The notes beneath the pieces are model-generated. The model had not been told where the DNA came from. It was given only the letters and a program-made list of their open reading frames with translations, and ran no database searches. This document shows positions 1 through 10,492 of a DNA stretch of 64,000 bases, piece by piece. The stretch lies in the NCBI RefSeq assembly GCF_945859705.1, contig NC_079135.1, positions 30,491,679 through 30,555,678 on the forward strand, read 5' to 3'. Numbering within the stretch: the stretch's first letter is position 1; every line of letters begins with the position of its first letter. This DNA is from Episyrphus balteatus (Eukaryota; Arthropoda; Insecta; Diptera; Syrphidae). A program made the position numbers and the translations under genes.

Positions 1-724
1 TTTAAAAAAATGTTCCACTAACGTCATAGTGACCGTTTAAGTTTAACTTTGAAAATTGATACAAAATCTGAAACATATGCGGTAACACAAAATGAAACCA
101 CCTTTGCTTTATTGAGTGTTTTCACCTCTTTTAAGTGGTGAAAAAATCACTGTGTTACCATGGTTAATAACTGAATTTTTAACTTTTTATTTCAATATTA
201 GCCTACAGTGAAAGTTTTATTTTTACTTCTCGTTTAAACTTCAGTTGTATAATTCATACGGTGACATAAACCCGCATTCTGCATAAACTATCACATAAGC
301 TTTCATGTCGAACTAAAATATTTAAGTTTAGTTTCAGCAAATGACTCTTACTTTTGTTTAACCCTTTGTTCCTGGAAGCAATTTTTTTTTACTATGCGTT
401 CACAAAAGAAAAAGAACAAAACCTTGAGACAAACCTTGATTGGACGTTAAAAGGAAACAAATTCAATTAAACAGTAAAATTATTATACTACATAGTAAAC
501 TTTTAAGCTGATATTACAAAAGTGAAAACGCACTTTTCAAATTATCGGCAAATTTTTATAGTTAGCAGGTATCAATTCATTTCGTCTTTCAATTACTAAG
601 CCCTAGAACTGTCAATTTCTTTTTTTTGTACCGAGAACAATTCGGATATAGCCAGATCTTCGAAATTGATACCAAGTGATTTTTTCACACAAGTACAACT
701 GCATTATTAAAAATTATAATTTTA
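1..724. other. AT-rich spacer, nothing recognised
   Basis: I see no gene, no long inverted repeat and no convincing splice signals here. If Nelf-E has a further 3' exon it could lie here or left of the window, but I found no matching codons. Confidence 0.5.
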
Positions 725-1190
725 CTTATTATTTTAACTTGTGATATAGGTTAAACAGGGCAAGTTAAGGATTCGTAAAAAAATCGAACTGGAGAAAACA
801 ATTTTACATGACATTACGATGATGCAGAATGCCAAGAAAGTAGTTCCGGCAATTCTGTCTGTCTGTCTTTATGTACTTCGAGCTACGACCTAAACTACTG
901 GAGCCATTTTCTTCAAATTTGGTATTTAACAGTTTTTGGTGAGAAAATTTTTGTATTTAGTGTTACACATAGGAGCCTCTTTTTGAAATAAAAAAAAACT
1001 GGAGGTGTTGGTTGGAGCCATACCACAAGCTGCATTCTTTTATTTATCCCCCAGCTTGGACGCCACCCGCGGGATTAAATAAGTTACATATAATCATTGT
1101 ATTCTCAATTCACTGTACAAACAAATTTTTTAAAAATATGTCAAAACTTTTTTTTTTGAAAAATCAATTTTTTGAAAACGGGTTGATAAA
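725..1190 (+). mobile_element. Helentron/DINE-1-like repeat, 3' truncated (copy 1)
   Basis: It begins with a diverged form of the family's 5' end (ACTTGTGATATAGG, then GGCAAGTTAAGGATTCG). It continues with the conserved block GACATTACGATGATG and a short GTCT microsatellite, then the usual poly-T/poly-A tract with TTTTTTGAAAACG. The family's 3' hairpin is missing: the copy stops where the 1190-1868 fold-back element begins. (GTCY)n cores and terminal stem-loops are typical of DINE-1/HINE non-autonomous Helentrons; that assignment is inferred from structure. Confidence 0.6.
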
Positions 1191-1868
1191 TCTTTGATGC
1201 CGGGTACAAAGGTGTTAAGTCAAAAAAATCGATTTTCGGATTTTTATTGGACTTCAGTCAGTTTTTTTTTCTCTTTCGTTTGGTCCTATCGCCAGAGCTC
1301 TAGCGTATCTCCTTTCGTTAGAAATGATTCGGTACAAAGGGTTTAAGTCAAAAAATTTTTAAACTGTATGGTACTAAGGGCGTAAGTTGACTTAACACTT
1401 TTGTTTTTGCATTCATTTTTAATTTTTAAATAAAAAAATTGATCCTAAAGCGTTAAGTCAGGAGGAAGAAAAAAAAACGAAAAGCGATTTTTCTACTGTA
1501 TTATATTAATTCAAAAAGAATTTTCACATTTGGTAATTAATCACATTAATATTTCCAACTTTCTTTTATAAATTAAACCTTGTTATCAATGTAAACAAAG
1601 ATTTTCTTGACTTAACACCTTTGGACCAAGTTTATTTTTGAAGACTAAATGGCTATAAAGTGTTAAGTCAACACAATTTATTTTTAAAAACGGTCATTTT
1701 CTGGTCAACAGCATATGGATATTAAAATAGATCTTAATGATGTTTCTGCATCATTACTTTTTAAAAATAATAATATTCAGATTTACAAACAAAAATTGAA
1801 ACTTCAATTTCATTTTCCTCAAAACTACATTTTCTGACTTAACACCTTTGTACCCGGTGCCAAAGAAA
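1190..1868. mobile_element. MITE, CCGGGTACAAAGG family, copy 1
   Basis: Terminal inverted repeats of about 23 bp (CCGGGTACAAAGGTGTTAAG on the left and its complement near 1835-1857) enclose about 650 bp of AT-rich DNA. The terminal motif (GGTACAAAGGGTTTAAGTCA and variants) recurs inside at about 1332, 1370, 1445, 1603 and 1650 in both orientations, so the element looks built from repeated copies of its own ends. A 265-bp relative lies at 38325-38590. No transposase is visible. Confidence 0.65.
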
Positions 1869-2166
1869 TTTTATTGAAACTTGTTTTCATACAATTTTTT
1901 TTTTTTTTTGTGAAAAATGTTACAAAAAACGACTCAGTGTTCTTACTCTTAATTTTTAGATCGTCTGACCATAATAAATACTTCTCTTGGTTAAATGGAT
2001 CCCAGAATGCTGAGAGGCAAACCAAACATAACCAAGGCACATATAAATCTAATAAAAATGCAAGCGCTTGCATCCTACCTACTCAAATAGTTACAGATTC
2101 AGACAGATTGACCTGTGGTTTTCATTCCTGGTAATTGTCATATTTTAATACAGGATTAAAATTTGA

Positions 2167-3169
2167 CTATAAAAGACAGCTCCAATAACCTACTTGAGGA
2201 CAAAATTCGGAACCGATTTTCTTGCAGTAATTTCCACCGGTATACGACCCACCTGAGTAAAAATAATGTTTCCCATAAACTTACCAATTGTCGACCAAAC
2301 TGCCGACGAAGAAGCATCATTAATTGGTTCGATTTGAGGTTGCCGTCTAGCCAATTGAACTTGCAGGTTAATTCCTCCAATACTCTTACTATGCATTTCA
2401 GCGATAGCTCGATCGGCTGATTCTGGTTTTGAAAATGTAACAAATCCACGTCTACAATAAACTTCCAAATTAAAACTAAACAAATAACCATAAACCAACA
2501 AATCATACCCTTTTTCAATTTCCATTGAAACATTAACAATTGTTCCAAATTCATTAAAGTTCTTCTTCAAGAACTCCTCAGTAACTTTCTGCCCGGAAAC
2601 AAAAATCGTATGTCCGGCACGTGGCTTGTCGCCAGTTGCCGGTTCCAAGCCCTTCTCGTTGAGTCCACGTTCTTCGCGATCTCTTTCGGTTGCAAATTTT
2701 TGATACAAATCTTGCATTCGCGGTTCCTCTTTGATTATTTCACTTATATTCTCTTGAGCGACATCATTTTGAGTCGATGAGAATGGTTGATAGGCAGAAA
2801 CACTCGCCTCTGGAATAACACGTTTCCTTTCTTGACCTTTAGGTCGTTTGAAAGAAGTTTGATCTTGTTTTGTTTGTTGTTTTTGTATTGCTGGAATAGC
2901 TCCACTTTTGATAAGTTTTCTAGCAACTTCACGAGCATCTCGAGCGTCAGTTGGACGTTTGAGAGATGGTGGCTTTTCAGGTTCTTGTTTGGGAGCTTTA
3001 AGAGCATGTAAGGCTTTTTTCTGGAAATAATTTGAAGCATTTTTGGAGGTTTTGAGAGGGTTTTTGTTTGTTTTGAGGAAAGACTTACTTTCTTTTTAAG
3101 TTTTTGATATTTAGCTTGGAGCATATGCTCCTCTTCAGTTAACTGAGATGGAAAATGAATGTAAACCAT
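2167..3169 (-). CDS. Nelf-E: Negative elongation factor E (NELF-E)
   Basis: NELF-E is the RNA-binding subunit of the NELF complex, which holds RNA polymerase II in promoter-proximal pausing. Exons read on the minus strand: 3169-3089, 3020-2509, 2451-2285, and tentatively 2252-2167. These total 846 bp, 281 codons plus stop, close to the roughly 280 residues I recall for insect NELF-E. The N-terminus MVYIHFPSQLTEEEHMLQAK followed by a lysine run is the conserved helix that joins the complex. The middle is lysine-rich. An RRM follows, with RNP2 (IFVSGQ) and RNP1 (RGFVTF); RNP1 is rebuilt across the third splice junction. Donors are gtaagt, gtatga and gtaagt. The last 28 codons after SSSAVWSTI do not resemble the acidic NELF-E tail I would expect, so the fourth exon is uncertain. 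The gene is divergent from Pus7, 1.8 kb away. Confidence 0.88.
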
Positions 3170-3583
3170 TGGTTTGGATGGTTTTTTATCCAGGATGAAA
3201 AAATATTTACGAAATTAAAGAAAATTCTTAATTTTTGTTTATTTTCTTCAAAAAGCCAAATAGCTTCTGTCAGTTTCAGTTGTTAAAATTTGTTGCGTTC
3301 AATGACGTTTAGTTGAAGTTTCGTTCTGAATTTTTTGAGTTATTTGATTGGCTAGCTGTCATAAAGAGTTTTTGGAGTGTATGCAGGTGGCGCCATAGTT
3401 GTGAAGAATAGAACTTTGATAGGGGTCTCATTATAGTACTATCAATCCATGAAAATACTTTAGCGACATCTTTTGGTAGATCTGCACTTCAATTTTCTGC
3501 ATAAGGTTCAAACATAAAATAAACTAGCGCAGCTATTATGAGTGCTTCATATAGATTATGATTACCAGAATAAAGCCTAAAGT

Positions 3584-3751
3584 CTTGGCCATACCGGAGG
3601 GTATGCGGTAGCGGTACGGGTAGAGGTAACGGTACTTGTATGAAAAAAATTCCAAACTGACATATCAACGTTCAGATGTGGAATTTGTTTCATACAAATA
3701 TCGTTACCGCTACCCGTACCTCTACCGCATACCCTCCGGTGTGGCCAAGCC
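3584..3751. mobile_element. Fold-back MITE, GGCTTGGCCACACCGG family, copy 1
   Basis: This is a near-perfect long palindrome: TTGGCCATACCGGAGGGTAT...CGGTAGCGGTACGGG on the left and the complementary CCCGTACC...CCGCATACCCTCCGG on the right, with a short centre. It is GC-rich against its surroundings. A second copy follows 43 bp later and a diverged third lies at 8569-8717. No coding capacity. Confidence 0.75.
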
Positions 3752-3794
3752 TTAATAAAGGCTTAATAAAAATAAAAATAATAAAGGCCTTAAT

Positions 3795-3970
3795 AAAGGC
3801 TTGGCCACACCGGAGGGTATGCGGTAGCGGTACGGGTAGCGGTAACGATATTTGTATGAAAAAAATTCCACATCTGAACGTTGATATGTCAGTTTGAAAT
3901 TTTTTTCATACAAGTACCGTTACCTCTACCCATACCGCTACCGCATACCCTCCGGTGTGGCCAAGCCTTT
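3795..3970. mobile_element. Fold-back MITE, GGCTTGGCCACACCGG family, copy 2
   Basis: Same element as copy 1. The arms run from AAAGGCTTGGCCACACCGGA to TCCGGTGTGGCCAAGCCTTT. It lies in the shared upstream region of the divergent Nelf-E and Pus7 genes. The 43 bp between the copies is a degenerate AAGGCTTAATAAA repeat. Confidence 0.75.
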
Positions 3971-4318
3971 AAGTTGCTGAAGCGAAAAGAAATTTTTCAT
4001 ACAAAATTTCGTTAACGAAATCTTGAACGAAAAATTTCGTTTTGCTTTTCGTTTTTTAGTACGCAGCTCTAGCGAAAAATTGGAGAGTTTTCACTCATTT
4101 GTCACTTACTTTTTACTGTCCTGTTCATTTTTCTTGAGTCCAAAAGAGCAGTGTTGACGGTTTTTTTCACTTTTAATTCATTTATTTCTTGCTTTAAAAA
4201 TTATTTTCTGTTGATTTTTCTTGAATTTAATTTAATTTTGAATTTTGAACTTGATTGATATTTTTTCGTTAGCATTTTCGTTGTCGACTTTGGAGACTTG
4301 AAAATTTTTCGTTTCGCA
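3971..4318. repeat. AT-rich inverted-repeat DNA (CGAAAATTTCG motifs)
   Basis: Short inverted motifs such as ATTTCGTTAACGAAAT and GCGAAAAG/CTTTTCGTT recur through this stretch. It also carries TTTTTTAGTACGCAGCTCTAGC, which resembles the end of the fold-back family at 41585-41735. It is probably one or more eroded MITEs; the boundaries are not defined. Confidence 0.4.
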
Positions 4319-4597
4319 TCAACACTTGGTGAAACAAGTCGTGAAAAGTGAGTCCATACATTTTTTTTTTTGGATACCCGTGAACGTTCCTGTGAAATTT
4401 TGTGGTGAAAAAAAAATTGGAGAGTTTTGCTTCACGACGTGAAGTAGTTCACGTGCAAAATGTATGGGAATCTCTTTCACTCGTGAATCTACTCTCCTTA
4501 TATATTTTTCGAAAAAAATTAATTTGAAAATTGAAAACAAGCAAAAATTGTATGAATTTACTTCACGACTTGCTTCACAAGTATGTACTAGGCTTTA
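4319..4597. mobile_element. Fold-back MITE, ACTTGTGAAGCAAGTCGTGAA type
   Basis: The left arm (CTTGGTGAAACAAGTCGTGA) pairs with the right arm (TTCACGACTTGCTTCACAAG). Inner copies (TTCACGACGTGAAGTAGTTC) form a second hairpin at about 4430-4450. No coding capacity. Confidence 0.55.
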
Positions 4598-4972
4598 AAT
4601 CAAACCAACGATGACGGATGCCAAAAAAGGCTTTTAAAGGCTGTCCCACAAAAATAACGACCAACAAAAAAAAACGCAGTTGACAGCGATTTCTTATAGA
4701 AAAAAAAACTACACCTGAACGTCGATGTTCACTGGAAGAATTCGCATGTTTTTAGAACAAAAGACAAAAATCGCTTCGTATAAACCCTAGCTATCGATTG
4801 TATATTTTCCCCTGAACGATAAAGCCCTAGTCACAATCAAGGTAAACCGGCAAATCATATGAACCATTCACAATAATTTCATATAAACCACATGTTGTAA
4901 ACAGACAAATCTAAACGTCATTTTTCAATCAAAAAATTTCCAACTTTTTAAAAATTTTTTGATCAAGAAAAA
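4598..4972 (+). promoter_or_regulatory. Upstream/5' leader region of Pus7
   Basis: This 375-bp stretch precedes the Pus7 start. I see no clear TATA box. The start codon is in good context (AAAAAATGG). Transcription initiation cannot be placed from sequence alone. Confidence 0.35.
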
Positions 4973-7900
4973 ATGGGAAGAAATTCACATAATTTCAAAC
5001 GTGGTGGCCACAATAATCGTGGAAATAATCGAGGAAACCATCGAGGAAATAGTCGTGGCAATCACAGAGGAAACCATCGCGGTGGTGGTCGAGATAATTC
5101 AAGGAATTCTTATGGCCACAACAAATCCTCATACAATGGTCCTCCACGAACTGGAAAGTTTGTAAAACAACTTTTTAAATAAAAAAACATTTTAATTTCT
5201 ATTGTTCAATAATTTCTATTAGGCCAGAATACCTACAAAAAGTATCCCTCAAAGAAAATCAAGTTGGAATCAATGAATTCATTTCCGCTGGCAAAGGATT
5301 CACCGGAGTTCTCAAAGCCAGATTCTCTGATTTCCATGTAAATGAAATCGATTTAAATGGAACCATTGCCAATTTGAATGATTACACAATTCCTCAGGCA
5401 AAAGATCCCGATTATGGCATTTCGCCTGAGGAATTGGAAAAATGTAAAACCGAGATCTCCGATGTTGTTACGGAAGATTTGTGGAAGCAAATCGATGAAA
5501 TTGCTAAAGGCAAACGCACTGAACCTTTAGAAATTGTTGTCACCGAATTGGACAAAGATAAAAGGACAACAATTCATAAGGTTATAAAGAAATTGTATGA
5601 AATGGAATTGAACAGTTGCACTGTGGACAAACCAGAAGGTGTCAAGTGCATTAAAATTAGCCAATCAAATCGAAGTAAGATCAATTAAATTTATGAAATA
5701 GAGAATTAAAGTTTATGAACTTGTTGTTATTTTGTAGAAGCAAGTCGGAATAAATGGTTGTTTCCTGGGGAATTTGTGCATTTCTTAATGTACAAAGAAA
5801 ATATGGACACTTCTGAAGTAGCTGTGATTCTAGCCAATTATCTCAAGTTGGTATTTTTTTGATTTTCTGATTGATTCTCTAAATTTTTAAAATTCTATTC
5901 ATGTAGCCTGAAACCATCACAAGTGAATTATTGTGGGACAAAAGATAAAAGAGGCAAAACTACACAAAAATTTTGTATTAAGAAAAGGAATCCCAGTCAG
6001 ATAGTTGCGGCTGTTAAACGATCATCATCGATTAAAGTTGGAAATTTTACATTCCACGATAAAGTTGTTAAACTTGGAGAGCTTAAGGGAAATAGGTTTG
6101 TAATGATGTCTTTTATTTGGCTTATTCCAGGTTTTTCATTTTTAATTCTATATTATTGAAAAATGAGAAAATCTATTTTGCCATGTTTCTAGATAAGAGG
6201 GATTTTTGTTTTCCAATGAGCGATTGAGTTCATTTTTCTCATGAGAAGACGAACCTTTGCTACATCATCAAGAGACGCCCCACAGTGGTTCCCAGATGGA
6301 AAAAACCCAAAAAAGTGAAACAATTTTTTCAATTTTTTTGATTTGGTTTTTTTATTAAAAATATATTTAAATACAGAATGCAATCAATTTTAATTTTTTG
6401 CATAGCCTGGGTCCCGAGTATACTTAGCTCAAACTAGATTCTTTAAAATTTTGGAAATTTCGTTCTTTTTTTCTGCAACTTTTGACGAATTTTTTTTTAA
6501 GAAGAGAGCTTTAAAAAAAAAAAAAAAGTATGTAGTGTTGTTAATGGTATATTTGTCCTTAAGTCTACATTTACCGTTTGTTGAATTTGCTTTTGAATCA
6601 GAAAAACCAGAATATTATATGAAGAAACCTCTAGAGCGAATAGTTTTTACTCTTTGCCGGCCTATAAAAAAAAAGCTTTATAGCTTATGATATATACTAT
6701 TTATGGTGTTAAAACAAATGACCCATATTGACCCATTCTCCTGTAAGAGCTTCTTGAGTGTAGCAATGCGTTTCAAACAGCACTTGAAATTGGCTTCTGG
6801 TATTACCGTTTCTTATTTAACGGCTTTTTTTGTAAAATAAAGTGGTTTACATTATAAGAGGTCTATGTAGCCATCACTGATAAACCAAAAAATAAAGAAA
6901 AATCAAAAATTTTCAAAAAAAGGGAAAATATCAGAAAACGGTATAAATTTAACTTTTTTTTGAAAACTTTTAATTTTCTTTGGTTTATCTAAAATTTAAA
7001 CGGTATGTTTTAATAAAATGTTGAAATAAACTCAAACGAATTTAATTTTGCTCATAATCAACCACAGTTATAAAATAGCGGCACATTTTCTCAGAAACCG
7101 TAAAAATTCCTATTTTGATAGCTTTTCTAAAATGATCTCAAATGTAAGAAAACATTTTTTTTAACAAAGTAAACTTAATTTATTTGTAGAAAATTAAATG
7201 AAGTTTTCAAATGTATCCTTAAATTCTCTGTATTTGCTTTCTCAAAACCTTCTTTGTATTCAGTTTTAATTAAGTTTTAAAAGTATAGGAGAAATTCACA
7301 TCACAAAAAAAAAACAAGAAAAGGAAACAAAAATAATGAATATACTCGTATTAATCAATACAACTTTTGAAAAAATGAGTAATTTTAGGTCCATTTTCTT
7401 CACTCGGAGTTGAACAAAACTTGAGAATTTTTATATTAAAACTTCTCAAGTTATGTTCAACTCCGAGTGAAGAAAATGGACCTTAAAGTACGACGCACAA
7501 TTTTTAGATCACGATGAGAATTCGTTTTATTTAATTTATATAACAAATTTCAATCAAATCGGTCCACCCGTTCAGTTTTTATAGGTTTTTTCCACTTCCT
7601 CCATAGAAGGGAACCACTGTGCGCCCCATTGACAATGAAAACGTCTTCGAAACGGTTGTACCAAGATTCAAAAGTCAATCAATTTGCAGGATCATAGACA
7701 AATTCTTGAATGTTGTTTGCCAATGTATCCACTGTGAATTCCTGACCTCGGCGTTCATCATTTTCCTCGATAATTGGTTGCAAAAGTTTGCTTTGTAGTT
7801 CGAGAAGTTCCAGAATCTTCGGATCAGTCGCCATTTTGTTTTAAGATGAATGTTGGTTTAATAATTACGAATTGAGTTCTTAAATAATCGTCGTCGGCAA

Positions 7901-10443
7901 ATTGTTATATACTTTGAAGAAAACAAGTCTTTATTTAACAAGCTAACAATTTAATTTAATTTTCATTTTCATATTGTTCTATTACATTATAGCAAGTATA
8001 GACAAGTGTTTTTCTATAATGCTAACAACTTTGTTACCTGATTTTATTTTATGTGTCTTAGAAATTAGTATAACGATAATTAAAAGCTATCGGTGATAAT
8101 TTTCTTTGGCATATTTGAAACATAAAAATGAGGCCTATCGATTTGTATTATTAAACACACAGCTTGTAATTGAAAAAGATTGGTTTTCGATCCATGTATT
8201 ACAAGTAGTCTCTTTTTTTGCGATCTAAAAACTGCTGATCTTTTTTTTTTTAATCAAAATCACTATTGTAATCAAACTCTTTTATAATACTTTTAAAAAG
8301 ATTTTTCATTTGACCTTAAACCCACTAAATAACCTAGCATTAATTTTGTATTCATTTCCATATGATAAAAGAAAGACGAATTTTTAATGACCCAAAATCG
8401 CTTTATGATACATGCAATTAATAATAGTATCTTATAAAACTATATTAAAACTGCGTAGAAATACAAAGCTTATAACCAACTGGCTTAAAAATATAACAAA
8501 GTTGTTTTCCTATGCAAATTTTATTCATATAACTTTTATTTTACCCGTAATATGCTTAAGCTTAGAGGAAAGACCACACCGGAAAGGCGGTACGGGTACG
8601 ATATGGACACTTGTACGAAGAAAACAATTCCAAACCGCAACATTGATGTTCCTGTCTCGAATTTTGTTCATACAATTAGCCGTATCGCTACCGCATACCT
8701 TTTCTGTGTGGCCAAGATTTAAAGCTTCACATGTGGGGAAACAAAACAAATTTTGGTTTTTATTTTGTGAACTTTTTAAATTTAAATATTAAAATTTCGC
8801 TCATTTATTTAGATCTTTTTTGTTTAAGATTTATTGAACTATTTTTCAATACATTTTCTGGTAGTTTTTGGAATGATTGTAAATATCGATACTTTCTCAC
8901 ATGAACGTGGTAAGCGAAAAATTGTTCGAAAATCAATTTTTAATGAGATCTGATAGACAAATTAACTCGAAGAAAAATTAGTTTTATATCGGCCGCCCGC
9001 CATAAAGTCTCAACGAAATAATATTGAACCTTGAAATTGATAGTACTTGCCAAGAACATTATACTCAGCCCTATTTTTACTAGAACAACTTTTCGTATGC
9101 AACAAATTTTTTTCAAGGCGAAATTGAACTGATCGAAAACAACTTTTTATTTGTACAGATTTTCAATTTAACCGCTATATTAACTTTTTATCGAAATTGG
9201 ATAATTTGCGAAATTATCTCACTACTAGAGCCCAGTAAAAACAGGCTAATAATGTTGAATTATCATATTCAAAATTATTTTATTTTTTATTAAATGTACA
9301 AAAAGAAATTCGATCTGTAATTATTTTTTAAATTTCACTAACTACATACATAATCTTAGAGGATATAATATGTGGAGTGCTTGTGCTGTTAGTTCCGTGA
9401 AGCTTTTATAGAGGGGCTCTAATTTCTTTAAGTTTTTCGATGAGTGCATGCCTACATTTTATTTTCATTAGATGGCTGTCATCAACAAGCGTGTTTATTT
9501 GCAGCTGCGGAACCGGACTCGCACTGAATAACGAAGGCAGCGACCCCTATCCATGTATATGGCGTTACGATTAGAGCCTACGATTTTGTTCGTGTATTTA
9601 ATTACACGTGTACCCGATACACGTGTACACGTGTATCTAAAAAACGTTTACACGTGTATCTTATTTACACGTGTATTTATTAAATACACGTGTATTTATA
9701 TTTACACGTGTAAATACGAAACAAAATGATTTTTTTGCTTTTTGGGGGTAAAATAAAAGTTTTTAAAACTAAACAACTGAAGATTATTGTGCAAATAAAT
9801 AGTTCGAATTGGAAAAATAGTATTTGAACTTTTTGAAGACCTTATAAATAATTTATTCAAAAATTAAAAATAATGATGTGCCTTTTCATTAAAAAAAAGC
9901 TAATAAATTTTTCCAAGATATATTTGCATATTGCCTACTGTGTCTTTCTCAGAAGAAAGTGTACCAACTGTTACATGTTTTTTTTTTTTTTTTGTTAATC
10001 ACCGTTTATTTGAAGATCATATGGTTTACTAAGTTCATAGTGAAAGTGTAAAAGGTGTTTTATAAATAAAGCGACAAATTCAAACAAAATAAATTTTAAA
10101 ATAAAACTAAAATATGAAGCCAAGGAGTTGGGTATGGCAATATGCCCACCGAGAAGGGACAAATGCCTACTGTGACTTATGTAGTTCACAACAAAACAAC
10201 CGTTTTTCTTGTCCCGGTGGAACAACCGGAGCCCTTGGACGGCATTTAAAGGGACTCCATGGAGTCAATTTAATTATTTTATATGTTTTGTTGCTTGGTA
10301 ATCTAATCTAATCTGCTTTATTTTTACTTGCGATATAGGTACTATAGGGCAAGTTTAGGATTCGTAAAAAAAATCGAACTCGAGATAACAATTTTACATG
10401 ACATTACGATGATGGAGAATGCCAAAAAAGTGGGTCCGGCAAT

Positions 10444-10492
<49 letters not shown>

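Noticed and set aside
4959..5165. 68-codon plus-strand frame MIKKKWEEIH at the Pus7 start
   Set aside because: It is a shifted reading of the RGN-rich first exon. The 4973 frame joins in phase to the TruD exons.
7615..7834. 8-bp (hAT-type) target duplication for the CACAGTG-ended element
   Set aside because: The flanks match for exactly five bases (CGCCC) when the ends are set at CACAGTG. Eight-base alternatives do not match.
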